A stretch of 64,000 nt of DNA, taken from NCBI GenBank assembly GCA_030762175.1, contig CM060831.1, forward strand, positions 97,169,501 to 97,233,500, read 5' to 3'. This document shows positions 1 to 11,524 of this stretch, in pieces (the first letter of the stretch is position 1; each line of letters begins with the position of its first letter). The DNA is from Metallyticus violacea. Taxonomy: Eukaryota; Arthropoda; Insecta; Mantodea; Metallyticidae. The notes under the pieces are model-generated. The model saw nothing but the letters and a program-made list of their open reading frames with translations, searched no databases and was not told the DNA's origin. Both the position numbers and the translations under genes were made by a program.

Positions 1-1500
1 TGGAGTGAAGAACAGAACCTCAACTATCTCATTAACAGGACAGAAACATTTATGTACACAATAAAAGATATTTTCTTAAATATCTGTAATGTAGTTGGTT
101 TTTATTTAATAGTGTGTTCTTCTTTTTGTAGTTTTAAGCACAATTATATAATAAGTAATCCATTAATTTAATTTAGATATAGTTGAATTAAATATAATTC
201 TAAACTTGAATAGAAAACTGTCTCTAGTGGTAAGTGAAGAAAAAATGCAACTGGCTTAGAAAGCATTAATTTTAAAAGTATTGTAAAATAATTAAAAATG
301 AAGCATAATATATAAAATGAAGTATATTTCTTGAAAAAAATTAAGCATTTAAATTTTTTTTTACAAAAATTCATAATGAAATAGCAGTAAGAAATAGGAC
401 AATAATTAAAATCAGATTGCAGTATGTAAAGTTTGTAACGGTTTATGGTCATTGTGCTCTCTGAATCAGAGCAGTTCACATTCACTAAATACGGGCATGC
501 CAAAAACATCGGTAATTAAATACAAACTTCCACGAGTTCCCCAAGTATTACTTTGTGGCTGAAAAGGGGAAGCTTTTGAGCATTTTATGATCAAAGTATG
601 TAAAGATTTAAAAGAATTACATAATGTAAAATTGCATGTTTTAAGTACAGATCACTGAAACAGAAAGATGGACAGAGATCGACTTCAGGCGAACCTGGAG
701 TTAGTAGCAGTAACATATCTCAATATGGCAGAATATGGAAATTCCAAGTCAAATATGAAAGAGACTTTCTTAACGTACACTTCTACTGTTTTTTCTCTTC
801 GTGTCTTTCTAAATTAATAATTTCATCAGTGGGTAGCAACAGCTACCCTATAAAGCCGGTTCCTAGTGCCCTGAAGTAGATCTGTTTTGTTTATCTTGTT
901 GTTTATGAAACAACAGACATTGGGCGATGCGAGTGGATAAACCCTCTTGTGGAAAACAAAATAGTTAGCAGTGCAAATCTGATGTTAACCTCATTTAATA
1001 CTTGATACCCTGGATCTTATTGGTAATTTTTTTGTTTTAATTGCAGGAAGTGGACTAAAAAAATTTTTTTTTTGTTTGTAAGCGATTGGCTGGATTTGCA
1101 ACTGTGCTTTTACATGTTGCTGTTACTGTTCCTTTTGCTATTGTTCATATACTGCATCTTTGTGCTGAAAAGATCACATTTTCGATGAAAATTTCTAATG
1201 AATTCATTGCAACTATTAACGGTCATGTGCCCCGAGAGCTACTGAAACGTGATCAAACTTTGACAAGGGTGAAATTGAAGTTGACGATGCGACGTAGCTA
1301 ATTCTCGATCAACGAACTGCCATCAGCTACTCGGGCGCTAGGATGTTGAACGATCACGATTCTACGATAATTACTCAAAGGTAAGCATCAAATTCTATAG
1401 CCAAAGAGATTACAGCACAATTACAATCTCCTTGTCTATATCGCTTTGTTTTTGTTTTATGTTTGATTACCATATGTAGGTAAACGAAAATGGAAAATAA
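1..1500. other. AT-rich DNA, no supported gene
   Basis: I see no recognisable coding region. A pyrimidine stretch ending in a consensus-like acceptor (ttgcag, about 1,042-1,047) and a donor-like gtaagc (about 1,380) frame about 330 bp. The longest reading frame there (1,086-1,301) has no recognised domain and begins after the acceptor, so an exon is only a weak possibility. Confidence 0.4.
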
Positions 1501-1745
1501 ATAACGGTCTCCAAAATTTTCTCAGCATGAGATAGCCCTTCTGTGGGAACTAGCTACCTCATATTGCAACAAACTGGATCATAAAAAGACTGATTCATGT
1601 TCTTTAAAGGAAAAGAAGAATCCATGGAATGATTTAGCCATGCATTTCAACATTACACCAGGAGTATTCTAATTACCAAATAAATAAATCACTATTTGTT
1701 AAAGCAGCGTGAGTATGAAGTGTAAAATTCTATTCATGGGTGAAA
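1500..1745 (+). pseudogene. Myb/SANT-like (zeste-type) DNA-binding domain remnant
   Basis: Reading the plus strand in the frame of base 1,517 gives a stretch beginning FSQHEIALLWELA, then KKTDSCSLKEKKNPW, then FNITPGVF. This spacing matches the Myb/SANT-like domain of zeste-type and transposon-associated DNA-binding proteins: an acidic/hydrophobic first helix, the conserved KKTD, a K-E-K-x3-W second helix and a PGV turn before the third helix. An in-frame stop occurs near 1,670, right after PGVF. The third-helix-like sequence beyond it is interrupted by further stops and a frame change. There is no start codon in a good position, so this is a broken copy. Such domains occur in host regulators and beside Harbinger-type transposons; the sequence does not decide which this came from. 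The domain assignment is by eye. Confidence 0.5.
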
Positions 1746-3640
1746 CATGGGTGATTGCCGCTAATAGGAAAGTCTAACTTCTCATTCATTTTATTTACTA
1801 AGTATCCTTTGATAGCCAGGATCTTTCTTAAAATTTTATGTCCCCATACTCTTCAAAAGAGTCACGTTAATCCCGATTTAAATAATCAAGGTCCTCAACA
1901 CCTTCAAGAAAATGGAAATTTTATGTAACTTGATCGTAATCAACGGAGTCCAGCACCCGCGGTCAAAGTTGATCATAATCAACTACGTCGTTTATCTTTG
2001 ATTATTATCCATGCACCGAAAAATCGCATTGAACGAGTCACCGATTTGACCACCTTCAAGCATTGATCGAGGATGGTGCGTATGGCCATAAGACTGCTTC
2101 AGTGAAAACTTTAGAGAGGGAGAGATAGAAAGAAGCCCTAGTATTTGTTCTTCTCTGTAGTTACTTATTGGGCACAAGCATAAAGGCAAGCATTTTAATC
2201 CAGTAAAACCTTTGCTCAACCTAAAGATAAAGCAAGTAATACCGCTATCATTTTTTTAAAAAATAGTTGAAAATAAAGTCCTTCAACCTCAACTCATAGC
2301 TACAGCTAAAATTTCTGATGAACTTTATAAATTAATACAGGATTTGGAAATTATGTAACACTGGTTTGACTTTTTCTGTCATAAGTTCCTCATTGGTGCA
2401 AAGATACGGTGCTGCGAGTAAAAAAAACTGGTACGCTATATGCATTCTATAATCCACTTTAAACCTTCTGGATGAAAGTTCAGAATTTAGATCCAACATT
2501 AGCCATTTCTGAGAAGAATTCTTCGTCTTTTTTTCTGATGAACTGAAACATTTCTCTACTGTTGATGTTTCACTGGAACAAACACGAGTCAACATATGCA
2601 GCTTGTATGTGACAGAACGCTCACTTGGGACTGGCATTTAGGAGGTCCCGGATTCATTTCCCGTTGAATTGACCGTTCTGACCTTGCGTTATTTTCGTAT
2701 TTCCCTGTGGTCATTTAGGAGAGTTGTTTTGTTGAGGAGAATTGTTTTGTTATACAAGTACATCCCGCTATAATAAGTGATAGTAAGTCATTTTAATTCA
2801 CTTCTAATAAAATTCATTTGATTCATGGTTATAAGTATACAAGAAACTTTTAGTTATTCATAATTATTAATAGTACTGTATTATCAATAAATAGATAAAC
2901 ACGAGCAGTTAATAAGAAAAATTTCATTGTATTATTTATCTTAAAAACATACGGCATAATTTGCAAAAGGATAAAGCATAATTATGAAAAAATGAAACAT
3001 AATGTGGCCTGGTCTAGCTATCAATGAGACGAAAACTTGTTTTACATTTTTATGATGCCCGGGCAAAGTACTATGCATCACTAATAGCACATTTTAAATA
3101 CAAGGGCATTTAAAGGTTTAGTTCAATATGTCAAACATGGGGTGATGTTTGTCGTTATATTGAGCTAATTCCTACATAATTTAGGATTACTGAACTTAAC
3201 TAAATAAGTAAAAAGTATTTGTTTGTTATTTATATACGTTTACTGTTTTATACTCAGGTATACTGTTTCGATCAAATTATTTTATCATGTATTATTCGGT
3301 TTACTTCAATAAATATATGAAGAAAGTATGCCACTATAATTTAAGTTATAAAAGTATATCCAGTATTCTTTGACAATGTAATTTTATCTGAGTAACAAAG
3401 CCCCCATGGTGTGTGATTAAATTTAAGTTCTCTTTAGTCTGGTTCACAGATTAGAACTTGCAATAAGAACAAACAGACTAGTAAAGAAAATGTTTTGTTA
3501 CTGTATTTCCCCTCACTGCAGACTCGAGACTTCATCCTTCTTGTTCCATCTCTTGGACGCCAGCAACTCATAGTTTTAATGTCCCCATAAATTCAAATTA
3601 GCAATAACTCCTACCATGATTATTTCATTTAAAGTTTACA
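1746..3640. other. AT-rich DNA, no supported gene
   Basis: There are short unlinked reading frames only. A minus-strand frame at 2,332-2,637 (101 codons) shows no domain I recognise. A short B-box-like GGATTC motif near 2,650 suggests an old SINE fragment but is not enough to call one. Confidence 0.4.
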
Positions 3641-3648
3641 TTATTTCT

Positions 3649-3649
3649 A

Positions 3650-3709
<60 letters not shown>
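3649..3709. repeat. (ATT)n microsatellite
   Basis: About 20 perfect ATT units, bounded by AT-rich unique sequence. Confidence 0.95.
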
Positions 3710-4289
3710 GAGATTAAACAACTAGCATAAATGTTATACTATTAATTAAATGAAATGTATGACCACTGATTGACATAGCTATGCGGTTTTTTAAAATATT
3801 TTTAAATGTAACTATGTTTGTGAACTGATCCCTTGATTTCACCTTCATTCATTAAAATAGAGAAAAATGACACTAAGTTTCGAATTACATTGTTTATGTA
3901 AGAAGATGTTCATGTGATTCAATAAAACAAACACATGTAACTATTTAAAAACATTTACAATGTCTTAAGCAAATACACACAATCAACAATATACAATCAA
4001 AAGTGCCATCTATTTTCATTGGCTTTGAAATTTAATTTAAATGTTATTGTAGTAAAAGAAAGTAACGCAAACGTTTTCTGAAGGTTATTACAGAGCGCTC
4101 TTATCTACAAATATAATTCCCAAACAGATACTAGATTAATATTTCACATTTGCTATCTTCACGACGATATTGTTAAATATAAAACATACGCATAGTAATA
4201 AATACAGTTCATATGTCGAATTAATTTGTCCTTTTATTTTAAAACAATAGAGAGCATTCTTTAAATTTCGGTTTTCAAGTTTACCCTTA

Positions 4290-4640
4290 CTGTTAAAGGT
4301 GAGCTTTTCAGAAATTTCAGAAAAATTTACTTATCTTATTTAAATGATATATACCGAATTTTGTTGTGAGAAATAAATATTGATGCCGCTAAAGCGATTT
4401 TAAAATTTTGGGTTTAAAGTAAAACTTCACTTCTAATGGCCGATATCCCTGATTTTCAAGAAATATTTTATTATTTTATTTAAATTGAAAATACGGAGTT
4501 TCATTGCTAAAAAAAGAAATATTGGTGCCGCTAGAGTAATTTTTAAATTTTGGGTTTCAGATAAATCCCCATAGTTAATGATTTGATTTGACTGATTTTC
4601 AGAAACTATTTACATTACCAATGGCATATACGGAGTTTCC
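4290..4640 (+). repeat. 142-bp diverged tandem repeat, about 2.5 copies
   Basis: The markers gattttca (4,451 and 4,593) and gggttt (4,410 and 4,552) both recur at a 142-base spacing. Each unit also carries a shared ggtgccgctagag-like segment. The short reading frame at 4,588-4,779 begins in the third, partial unit and is not convincing as a gene. Confidence 0.7.
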
Positions 4641-5040
4641 TTCGGAATTCGCTAATTTGTTGCGCACACAAGAATATACAAATTGTACTTATTCTATGTG
4701 GTTCAGAGTTAATAGCTCAGCAAAAAATCTGAATACAGACAATCCACTATACCCAGAAATGAAGACCACTATAATGTGAGCACATGTCTCATTTTCACAA
4801 AATTTTACATATACTAAAAATGTGTTTTAACATAACTTATGGATAAGTATATTCTTTTTCTTTAATAACTAGATTTGCACTTATGTGAAACCTAACAAAA
4901 ATAATTCACTATTTAGATCCTTGAAGATAAACACTTAATTCAAGAGTAAAAGTGCTAAAAATGCTAAAAATGTAATATTTCCACTTGCAGTTTTGAAGAT
5001 TTTCATTTTCAATACCTAATTTATAATTGATCATCGAGGA
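4641..5040. other. AT-rich DNA, nothing recognised
   Basis: No coding, RNA or repeat signal was seen beyond short A/T runs. Confidence 0.4.
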
Positions 5041-5480
5041 AAGAGGATAGTTTGCTACTTTAGCCTTGCTCAGGCTAGCCTTTTGTGCCTATGTCCCTAT
5101 TAGGGATATCTCCGGGAAGAAGGGTTGAGATAAGGGAGACAACGGGCCGTTACGAAGTCGGCTTCCTTACCAGACGTTGGAACAAAAAACTTGCCAAAGC
5201 ACTAGCCACCACCTCGCCCTGGCACTTCCGAACTTGTAACAGAACCAACGGAATGAAATAGGAGAGCGGAATTTTCGTGGAAAATACAAACCCATCCCAT
5301 CGGTTACCTAAGCCACCAGGAGAAATCACCCCCCCCCCAAAAAAAAAAACAAGGTAAGGATGGCCGATTTGAATCCGGAATTTCTGAATGCCAAGTGTTA
5401 TCGCCTTAGCCATCCTGCTTGGTGCATGGGTCTTAAGGGATACCTCGTAAAATTCTAATGATAGTATATCGCTATAACTA
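5040..5480 (-). repeat. Dispersed repeat family E, copy 1, with tRNA-like end (SINE-like)
   Basis: The segment at about 5,160-5,280 is clearly related to 43,360-43,480: both carry cttcc-ttccagacg, then gcaaaaac-ttgccaaag-like text, then taacagaa-caa, then aatgaaatgggag. Reading the minus strand from about 5,430 gives a tRNA-like head with an A-box-like TGGCTAAGGCG and a B-box-like GGATTCAAATC. A C8/A11 homopolymer run at about 5,330-5,350 interrupts it. A tRNA-headed body fits a SINE. The 116-codon reading frame here is an accident of this repeat. Confidence 0.55.
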
Positions 5481-6426
5481 AATATTTGAAACAAATGCAA
5501 TTATCATTATGATGTTATTTATGGTAATTTTACTAGGTGAATAAATTTGTATCATCACTGGATCTTAATAAGAAGATAAATTGATTTATACGAGCCATGC
5601 TATGAGTCACGATTTGCTGCCAAAGCAAAAAAAGATATAGTGATCAAGTAAATGGTAGTGCTGGTGCGACGAGGATGTTTATCTAAAGAGAATGCGCAAG
5701 AGTGGGACGATGAGGAGCTGTGGTCCTAACAGATTAGTCTCACATCTCAGAACACGTACAGGCTACCAACAGACATTGAATTTAGTGACATTGCACCACA
5801 TAATTTATGAACAATAATGTCTAATTAAAACATGCTGCCTCTAAGACACAATTTACTAAGGGACCTGTTCATCTTTAAGGGACAATCATGCAAAACACAT
5901 TCATTATACTAGCCCCCTCACACTTGCAAAGTTACATAAGTCAAGTAACAACCGGGCTCGAGAGCTCTCGAAGGAATTCGTACACATAATTACGTAATTT
6001 TATTTTTTTTTCAGCTTTTCCACGGGGCTCTGAAACCCAAAACACAACTATAAACAAGTGGAAGGGGTTAAATTTTCGGCGTCTTAATTATTAAGGCCCG
6101 GAAAAGTTAGCGAAGCTCTTTCGTAGACATTGCAGAAGAGGGCTCAACATGAACACAATAGCTACCTGCAAATTACTCGCGTAAGCTAAAGTAAAAGCTG
6201 CCAAATTCTCCTTTCAAAGAGTTAATCTAATGAAATCTCCAACAAACATAGAGAGCGAGTCAAATAGTAACCTTTAAAATATAATAAAAATTAAAAACTT
6301 CGCGCGCTATTGTCCTGTAAGATTGGTGGTATTGTTACCAAAGCTTTAAGGAACATCCTGCATGGGGCAGCACAATGCAGACAAGGAAACAGCATCACAT
6401 TTTTATTTTAACTTTTTTAACTTTTG
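5481..6426. other. Unassigned sequence
   Basis: No gene recognised. It contains a near-perfect palindrome, ctcgagagctctcg, near 5,957, and a stretch at 6,040-6,300 that is somewhat less AT-rich than its surroundings and may be repeat-derived. Confidence 0.3.
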
Positions 6427-6516
6427 GTTTATTTACGGACGTTTTTTAACACCTCAGACCAACAGTGTCCCACTCAATTCAGGACGTGAAACGGCCGGCA
6501 AATTTTGCTCAGAGGC
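6427..6516 (-). repeat. SINE family A, 3' part (left piece of a split copy)
   Basis: On the minus strand this reads as the SINE A tail: gctcagaggc boundary, cggccgtttcacg-like, then the gggac-ctg-tgacctgag and ttaaagagcgtcc-like end. It stops at the gctcagaggc motif. The same SINE resumes 1.2 kb away at 7,725 with cctcttctttc, the bases expected next in other copies. Confidence 0.85.
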
Positions 6517-7724
6517 ATACACTTGGCTTTACTAGCTGGATGGAATCGAGCTGCTGAAAGGAATCTCTTGCTGTTGGAGGAACCTGTTGCTGCTAGTCTC
6601 CATTATTAGGTGGGTGAAATATTGTAACGGTGGAAATGTGAGCTTATTTCAATTCGCAAGTAATTCATGCATACACACATTAACCTAATCTGTCGGCTAA
6701 CCTCGGACAAATCCTAGAAACTGATGGACGCAGTGTTTTAGCGAGTAAATCATTGTAATTGTGGCAAACTGCTCTAATTCCAATTCGCAACTAATTCATA
6801 TATACACACACTAACCTAATCTACTGTAATGAGGACATTATTAGGCAGGTGAAATATTGTAACGGTGAGAAATGTGTCCTTATTCCAATTCTGAACTAAT
6901 TCATATACACACACTAACCTAATCTACTGTAATGAGGACATTATTAGGCAGGTGAAATGTTGTAACGGTGAGAAATGTGTTCTTATTCCAATTCTGAACT
7001 AATTCATATACACACACTAACCTAATCTACTGTAATGAGGACATTATTAGGCAGGTGAAATGTTGTAACGGTGAGAAATGTGTTCTTATTCCAATTCTGA
7101 ACTAATTCATATACACACACTAACCTAATCTACCGTAATGAGGACATTATTCGGTGGGTGAAATATTGTAACGGTGAGAAATGTGTTCTTATTGCAATTC
7201 GCAACTAATTCATATACAACACTAACCTAATCTACTGTAATGAGGACATTATTAAGGCGGGTGAAATATTGTAACGGTGAGAAATGTGTTCTTATTCCAA
7301 TTCCCAACTAATTCATACATACACACATTAACCTAATCTGTGGTTAACCTCGGGCAAACCCTAGAATTCGGTGCACACAGTGGTTTAGCGAGTAAACCAT
7401 AGTAATTGTGGCAAACTGCTCTAATTCCAATTTGCAACTTATTCAGCGAGTAAGTCATTGTATTGTGTCAAATCTCCTTTAATTCCGGCAGGAAAAAAAA
7501 AGCATGATGTAGTATTGGAAACCACAACTCCATCTTCACAAGTGTGGCACAACGCTCTAACCCGCCTACGCTATTGCACTGTTGATTAGAAGCGTTATTA
7601 TCTAGTTAATCACTACCTTCGGCTCTCTTCGCCGAGGCTCGGGTACGGAGACTAGCAGCAAGAGATTCTTTTCAGTAGCTCGCCAGATAGCAGCACAAGC
7701 ATTCGATCCAGCTTGTCGCCTAGT
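6517..7724. mobile_element. Inverted-end insertion with internal 103-bp tandem array
   Basis: This 1,208-bp segment interrupts SINE A. Its two ends are inverted copies of each other: the left end (acttggctttactagctgga, then gctgctgaaaggaatctcttgctg, ending ctgctagtctcc near 6,602) corresponds to the reverse complement of about 7,649-7,724, with small indels. Between the ends lies a tandem array. It has no coding sequence. The structure suggests a non-autonomous DNA transposon (MITE/foldback type) carrying an internal minisatellite. Superfamily is unclear and I could not define a clean target-site duplication. Confidence 0.75.
6603..7460. repeat. Tandem array of a 103-bp unit
   Basis: The start motif acattatt(a/c)gg recurs at 6,837, 6,940, 7,043, 7,146 and 7,248, i.e. 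spacings of 103, 103, 103 and 102. Each unit contains ttgtaacggtgagaaatgtg and taacctaatctactgtaatg. The outer units (6,603-6,836 and 7,249-7,460) are more diverged and carry an extra block (aacctcgg-caaa-cctaga, then agcgagtaa) at both edges of the array. Confidence 0.9.
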
Positions 7725-7922
7725 CCTCTTCTTTCATGCTTGAGGTTCTTTTTCGTGCCGTAAATGTACGACATGGAACCCACGGCTTTACTTCCCTTAC
7801 GAAGGAAGGCATACTTACGATTTTTATGCCCTGAAAAAATCCATTAATCCTGGCCGGGTTTGAACCCGCGATCTTGAGTTTAGGAGGCAAGTATGGTTAC
7901 TAATACACCACCAGGACCGACA
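7725..7922 (-). repeat. SINE family A, 5' part (right piece of a split copy)
   Basis: The minus strand reads from a tRNA-like head at 7,922 (ggtcctggtggtgta) through gggtttgaacc-like B-box, the cttccttcg-aagggaag block and the cataaa/ggcac block to 7,725. It continues at 6,516 across the insertion. Confidence 0.88.
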
Positions 7923-9540
7923 CTTTAATGATGACAGTCCCATGTTAGACTTGTACTAAAGAAGAAAATTGCTCTGTTATTCTCTTTTTAAGCAGTAAAA
8001 CCTATTGAAATTCAGTGATGCATAGGACGTCTAAGAATGTATGAACTTCCGCCCGGGTCAGGCTCATCGAATTGTGACAGAGGAGATTCCAGTTTAAGCC
8101 TTAGATGGAAAGTAACCAGTGACGGTGGGTGAAATTCTGAACATAGTCACCACATCGCATGGATGTTTGGGTACAACGGTCGATGAGCAGACAAAAAATA
8201 ATTTCTTTCTACAGAAATCCATGTACTTGTATGGGGAATTTACATTGAACGTGACGGAATACATGAAAAAGTATACAATTTTTATCACTTTTGCTCAATA
8301 AATTAATTTTTTGAATATGTTTAAGCTTTTCATTTGACTCACCCTCGTTATAAAATAGTCACGATTCATTACATATTTATCTTAACATAATTCTTTATAT
8401 AAAATGATTATAATTAATCATTGGCAGAAAGGCTTCCAGAATATGTCCTTACTGTTCGCACGAGGTTTTGTGTGTCACAACCAGCCGCGTCTGTACTCCG
8501 ACAAGGACATTTTGATAGAACACAAGCTGTGGGTTGATTAACCTTTCAGCCACTGATGAAAGAAACCACTCACAATAACGCACACGTGCTACGGGATCCC
8601 TTGTGTACATTTGCAGGTTTTAGTTTTAACAATTTCGCTGCTCTATGTCAAGAAGACATTGAAGCCGTAACTTGTAATAATCTCGGTAGTGGTTTTACTG
8701 CGCTGGTTTTGTTTGATTTATGTTCAATTAAAACTGTACGTCTTCATGTGTGTTTCTTCTTTTGCACCGAACCAACACTATAACATTTTTACTAAATAGT
8801 GAATTGTAGTTCTTGAAGGAGAGGATGAATTTAGACTGATGGCTGCTCGGAAGTTCAAGAACAGGCAGAGGAACCAGCTTTGGCCGAGACGCAAAACCCC
8901 GTGCAAGCGGTGAGGACATATTCTGGAAGTCCGGCATAATATTTTGAATATGTACATTATGGGATTTGTTGTGTAAACGCTGTAATAAATAATCTCTTCT
9001 ATTTTCTGAGAAGCACAATTTTATCTGAGAAAAGATTCTTTGGATATCGCATGACGTGTAGGAATGAACTTAAACTATAGGATATTGTCAGTGCCTCCCC
9101 ATTCGGAGCCATCTAATTCATCTGGAATGTTAAAAAGAGTGCAAAATGTCACATTTTTATTGAGAACTGTATTACGTTTTTGTTGTACCACCAAGTGCTC
9201 CATCTGTAGATTTATTCTTGGCTAAGGATAATTCTTCCGTGAGTTTGCTGTCTTGCGTCTATTTCATGTTCCTCTATTCTAGAAGGGTGGTGGTTTTTGA
9301 AATATCTTTGAAATACATTTCAACAAACTTCAAATTACTTAGTAACTGTCAGATATGAGGCGTTTGACTACCTTGATTGAAGCATTGACTCTGTTATCAT
9401 GTTTAATAATGCAACCACATAATAGTAGAGTTTAGTGTAGTGTATGACTGCATTTGAACATTTACTCCATCCGTCACTACAGCTTTTGGAGTTGTTAGTT
9501 CCATCTCTTCCAAGATCCTTAGTGAACAGCAGAGGTTGCC
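7923..9540. other. Unassigned sequence with short reading frames
   Basis: Reading frames at 8,119-8,301 (+), 8,556-8,783 (+) and 8,728-9,018 (-) show no domain I recognise. The first ends like a transposase C-terminus (GIYIERDG-like in another frame), but that is too weak to call. Confidence 0.3.
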
Positions 9541-9689
9541 ACGCAAATCCATATTGCAGTTGCGGCTAATATCCACGAGCGCGTAGACGGGGCCCTAACA
9601 TCGTTTCCAGGTAGAACACCCCGACGCTATCGGAGACCTCCTCCAATGAGTTTGAGCCCCTCAGAAGGTTCGAGATCTGGTAAACCATT

Positions 9690-10010
9690 CCTTGAGTATC
9701 GAAATATGAGATCACCATGCAACAACAAAGGTTTGAAACGATGCACCCAAGTTTCATCAGCAGCGATTATCGTTCAAAGAAACTCCCCATCTTCAACTGT
9801 ATGTGAATAAGCCAAAATATGTCTACGCCTCATGTGCAACTTTTCAGTTAACAACGTTCGGGTTTCATCAAATGTAATTTTCAGACTTTCTGAAAATGTT
9901 ATTAATATTATTCAACTATCCTGTCTCACAATGACAGCGGCGGTGCTAATGTTTTCTTCCATTAGAGCACAAACTGGAGTAATGTGTTCATCTTACTTTG
10001 AAATTCTTTA
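9690..10010 (-). pseudogene. Mariner-type transposase fragment
   Basis: The minus strand holds pieces in shifting frames that match a mariner transposase. About 9,985-9,830 reads STAAVIVRQDS, then ITFDETRTLLTEKLHMRR, which is the helix-turn-helix 'T-R-I-L-x-E-x-L-x-M-R-(K/R)' region. At about 9,758-9,741 is ADETWVHRF, the first catalytic aspartate motif (DETW). A stop and frame changes lie between them. Downstream, the reading frame 9,566-9,735 does not look like transposase, so the catalytic domain is lost. No terminal inverted repeats were identified. This is an inactive remnant, assigned to the mariner family on the HLHMRR and DETWVH motifs. Confidence 0.7.
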
Positions 10011-11520
10011 AAACATTTTAAACCGTCTTCGATCTGTGATGTAGGGAAGAATAAATTTTTCATGGACGACGAAAGCAGAAATGTTAAATTTTTATTTGCA
10101 AGCAAAAGAATATAAATTTCGATCTAAAGATAAATAAATAGATAGAGTCGTTTAGACATTGAAATGGAAACTATTATTTTCAACTTGATTAGTTTTTAAA
10201 TATTAAGAACTTAGTTCAATCTAATATTCAGTTATGTTGTATATCACTATCTGTGTATCAGTTACGCAATGTAATTACTGTTGCATTTCTTTTCAACTTT
10301 ATAGTTATTAAAAAAGAATATTACGGACTGTATTTTCATTTGTAATCTTCTACTATACAATTTAAATTTTATTCCATCTGCAAACTGCTAATAGACGAAC
10401 GTTTGGTTACACTCTTAATTTGTGTACCGCATTCATTCGCTTAGTACAACTTTTGGGATACAAAATGCTTTACAAATAATCAGACTTGAAAAAAAAAAAA
10501 AAAAAAAAAAAAGAAGCATAAAAACAAAATACTAATTTTTGGTTTTATTTTGTGCTTTAAAGGCAACACAAAACTAAAAGTAATAAGAATAAACTGTGGC
10601 ACATGTCAAGGAGAATCAAAGGTGGATTGTAGATGCAATCTTCTATCACCGCCAAGCTTGGAACGGAATAGCAAGTCTGGTTTCTCCGTAAGGGAAGCAC
10701 GCATGAGCAGGCGTATGCTTTAAAGATAAGACGTGACTCCCTCTTAAGGCATTCTACGTCGTGGTTCATGAAGAATGGCTGGAAAATCTCATCCAATATG
10801 ACTCTCATCTTCCGTGTGCTCATATCCGCTCGTCCACCACGTGGCTATTCTCGTGGCGGTCATCCGAGGCAGCGAACCGCGCCGGAACCTGCTTCATCTC
10901 GAGCATCTTCCACACTCAAGTGCCGTGTCATTGGAACCTTGCTTTTTCTTCTGGAACAGAACTGGCTGGCCAGTTCCTGAGAGGTTTTGTTGCTTACAGT
11001 AATTGTAAACAGCTGACTGGACATTTGAGCATAATCACACATGTCTAGCGCCATTGATAGATACAAACAAATTTATGGTTGAATTTTTTTATTTTCATTT
11101 TTGTTTATATATCGCCTAAATTCGATTTTTCAGTGTTATATATTTCATATAAATAAGGAATAGTTTCCATGGTTCAATTGAATAAGGCCATTTTACTATA
11201 AATGCCTATTGAAAATGAAACAATTAAAAAAAAAAATGCAAATATTTTCTGTGTCATGCTTTAACATAATAAATTTTATAAACCTTGAAATTTTTATTAT
11301 CTCGCACTTGTTTAATGACCAGCCAGATCAAAACGAAAAACGAAACAGTTTATTTATTATACAGACTTTATGTACAAATTTAAAACAAGTAGTTTAAACA
11401 AACTAATTGCATTATGCACTTGTTTCACAATGCTCTTCAAATATCTACAATAACAGAAATTGTTCTTTCCCTCTTTTGACTGAAGGTCAATACTAATAGG
11501 TCCAATTTTTGCATCTTATA
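10011..11520. other. Unassigned, including a GC-richer block at 10,640-11,050
   Basis: The block at 10,640-11,050 is clearly less AT-rich than its surroundings and is open in several overlapping frames on both strands (longest 95 codons, plus strand). None shows a domain I recognise, and frames this short on both strands do not establish a gene. Possible origins are an old transposon or a host exon. Confidence 0.3.
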
Positions 11521-11524
11521 AACT

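Noticed and set aside
5950..5970. Palindrome ctcgagagctctcg as a regulatory site
   Set aside because: It is short and isolated. No known element or gene start lies nearby.
7320..7345. Insect-type telomere repeat (TTAGG/CCTAA)
   Set aside because: aacctaatc occurs once per 103-bp unit. There is no tandem CCTAA run.
6603..7460. CRISPR-like array
   Set aside because: The 103-bp units are contiguous tandem repeats with no unique spacers, in eukaryotic DNA.
10761..11066. Overlapping open frames in a GC-richer block as a host exon
   Set aside because: Frames on both strands are of similar length, and there is no domain or splice support. Left as unassigned.
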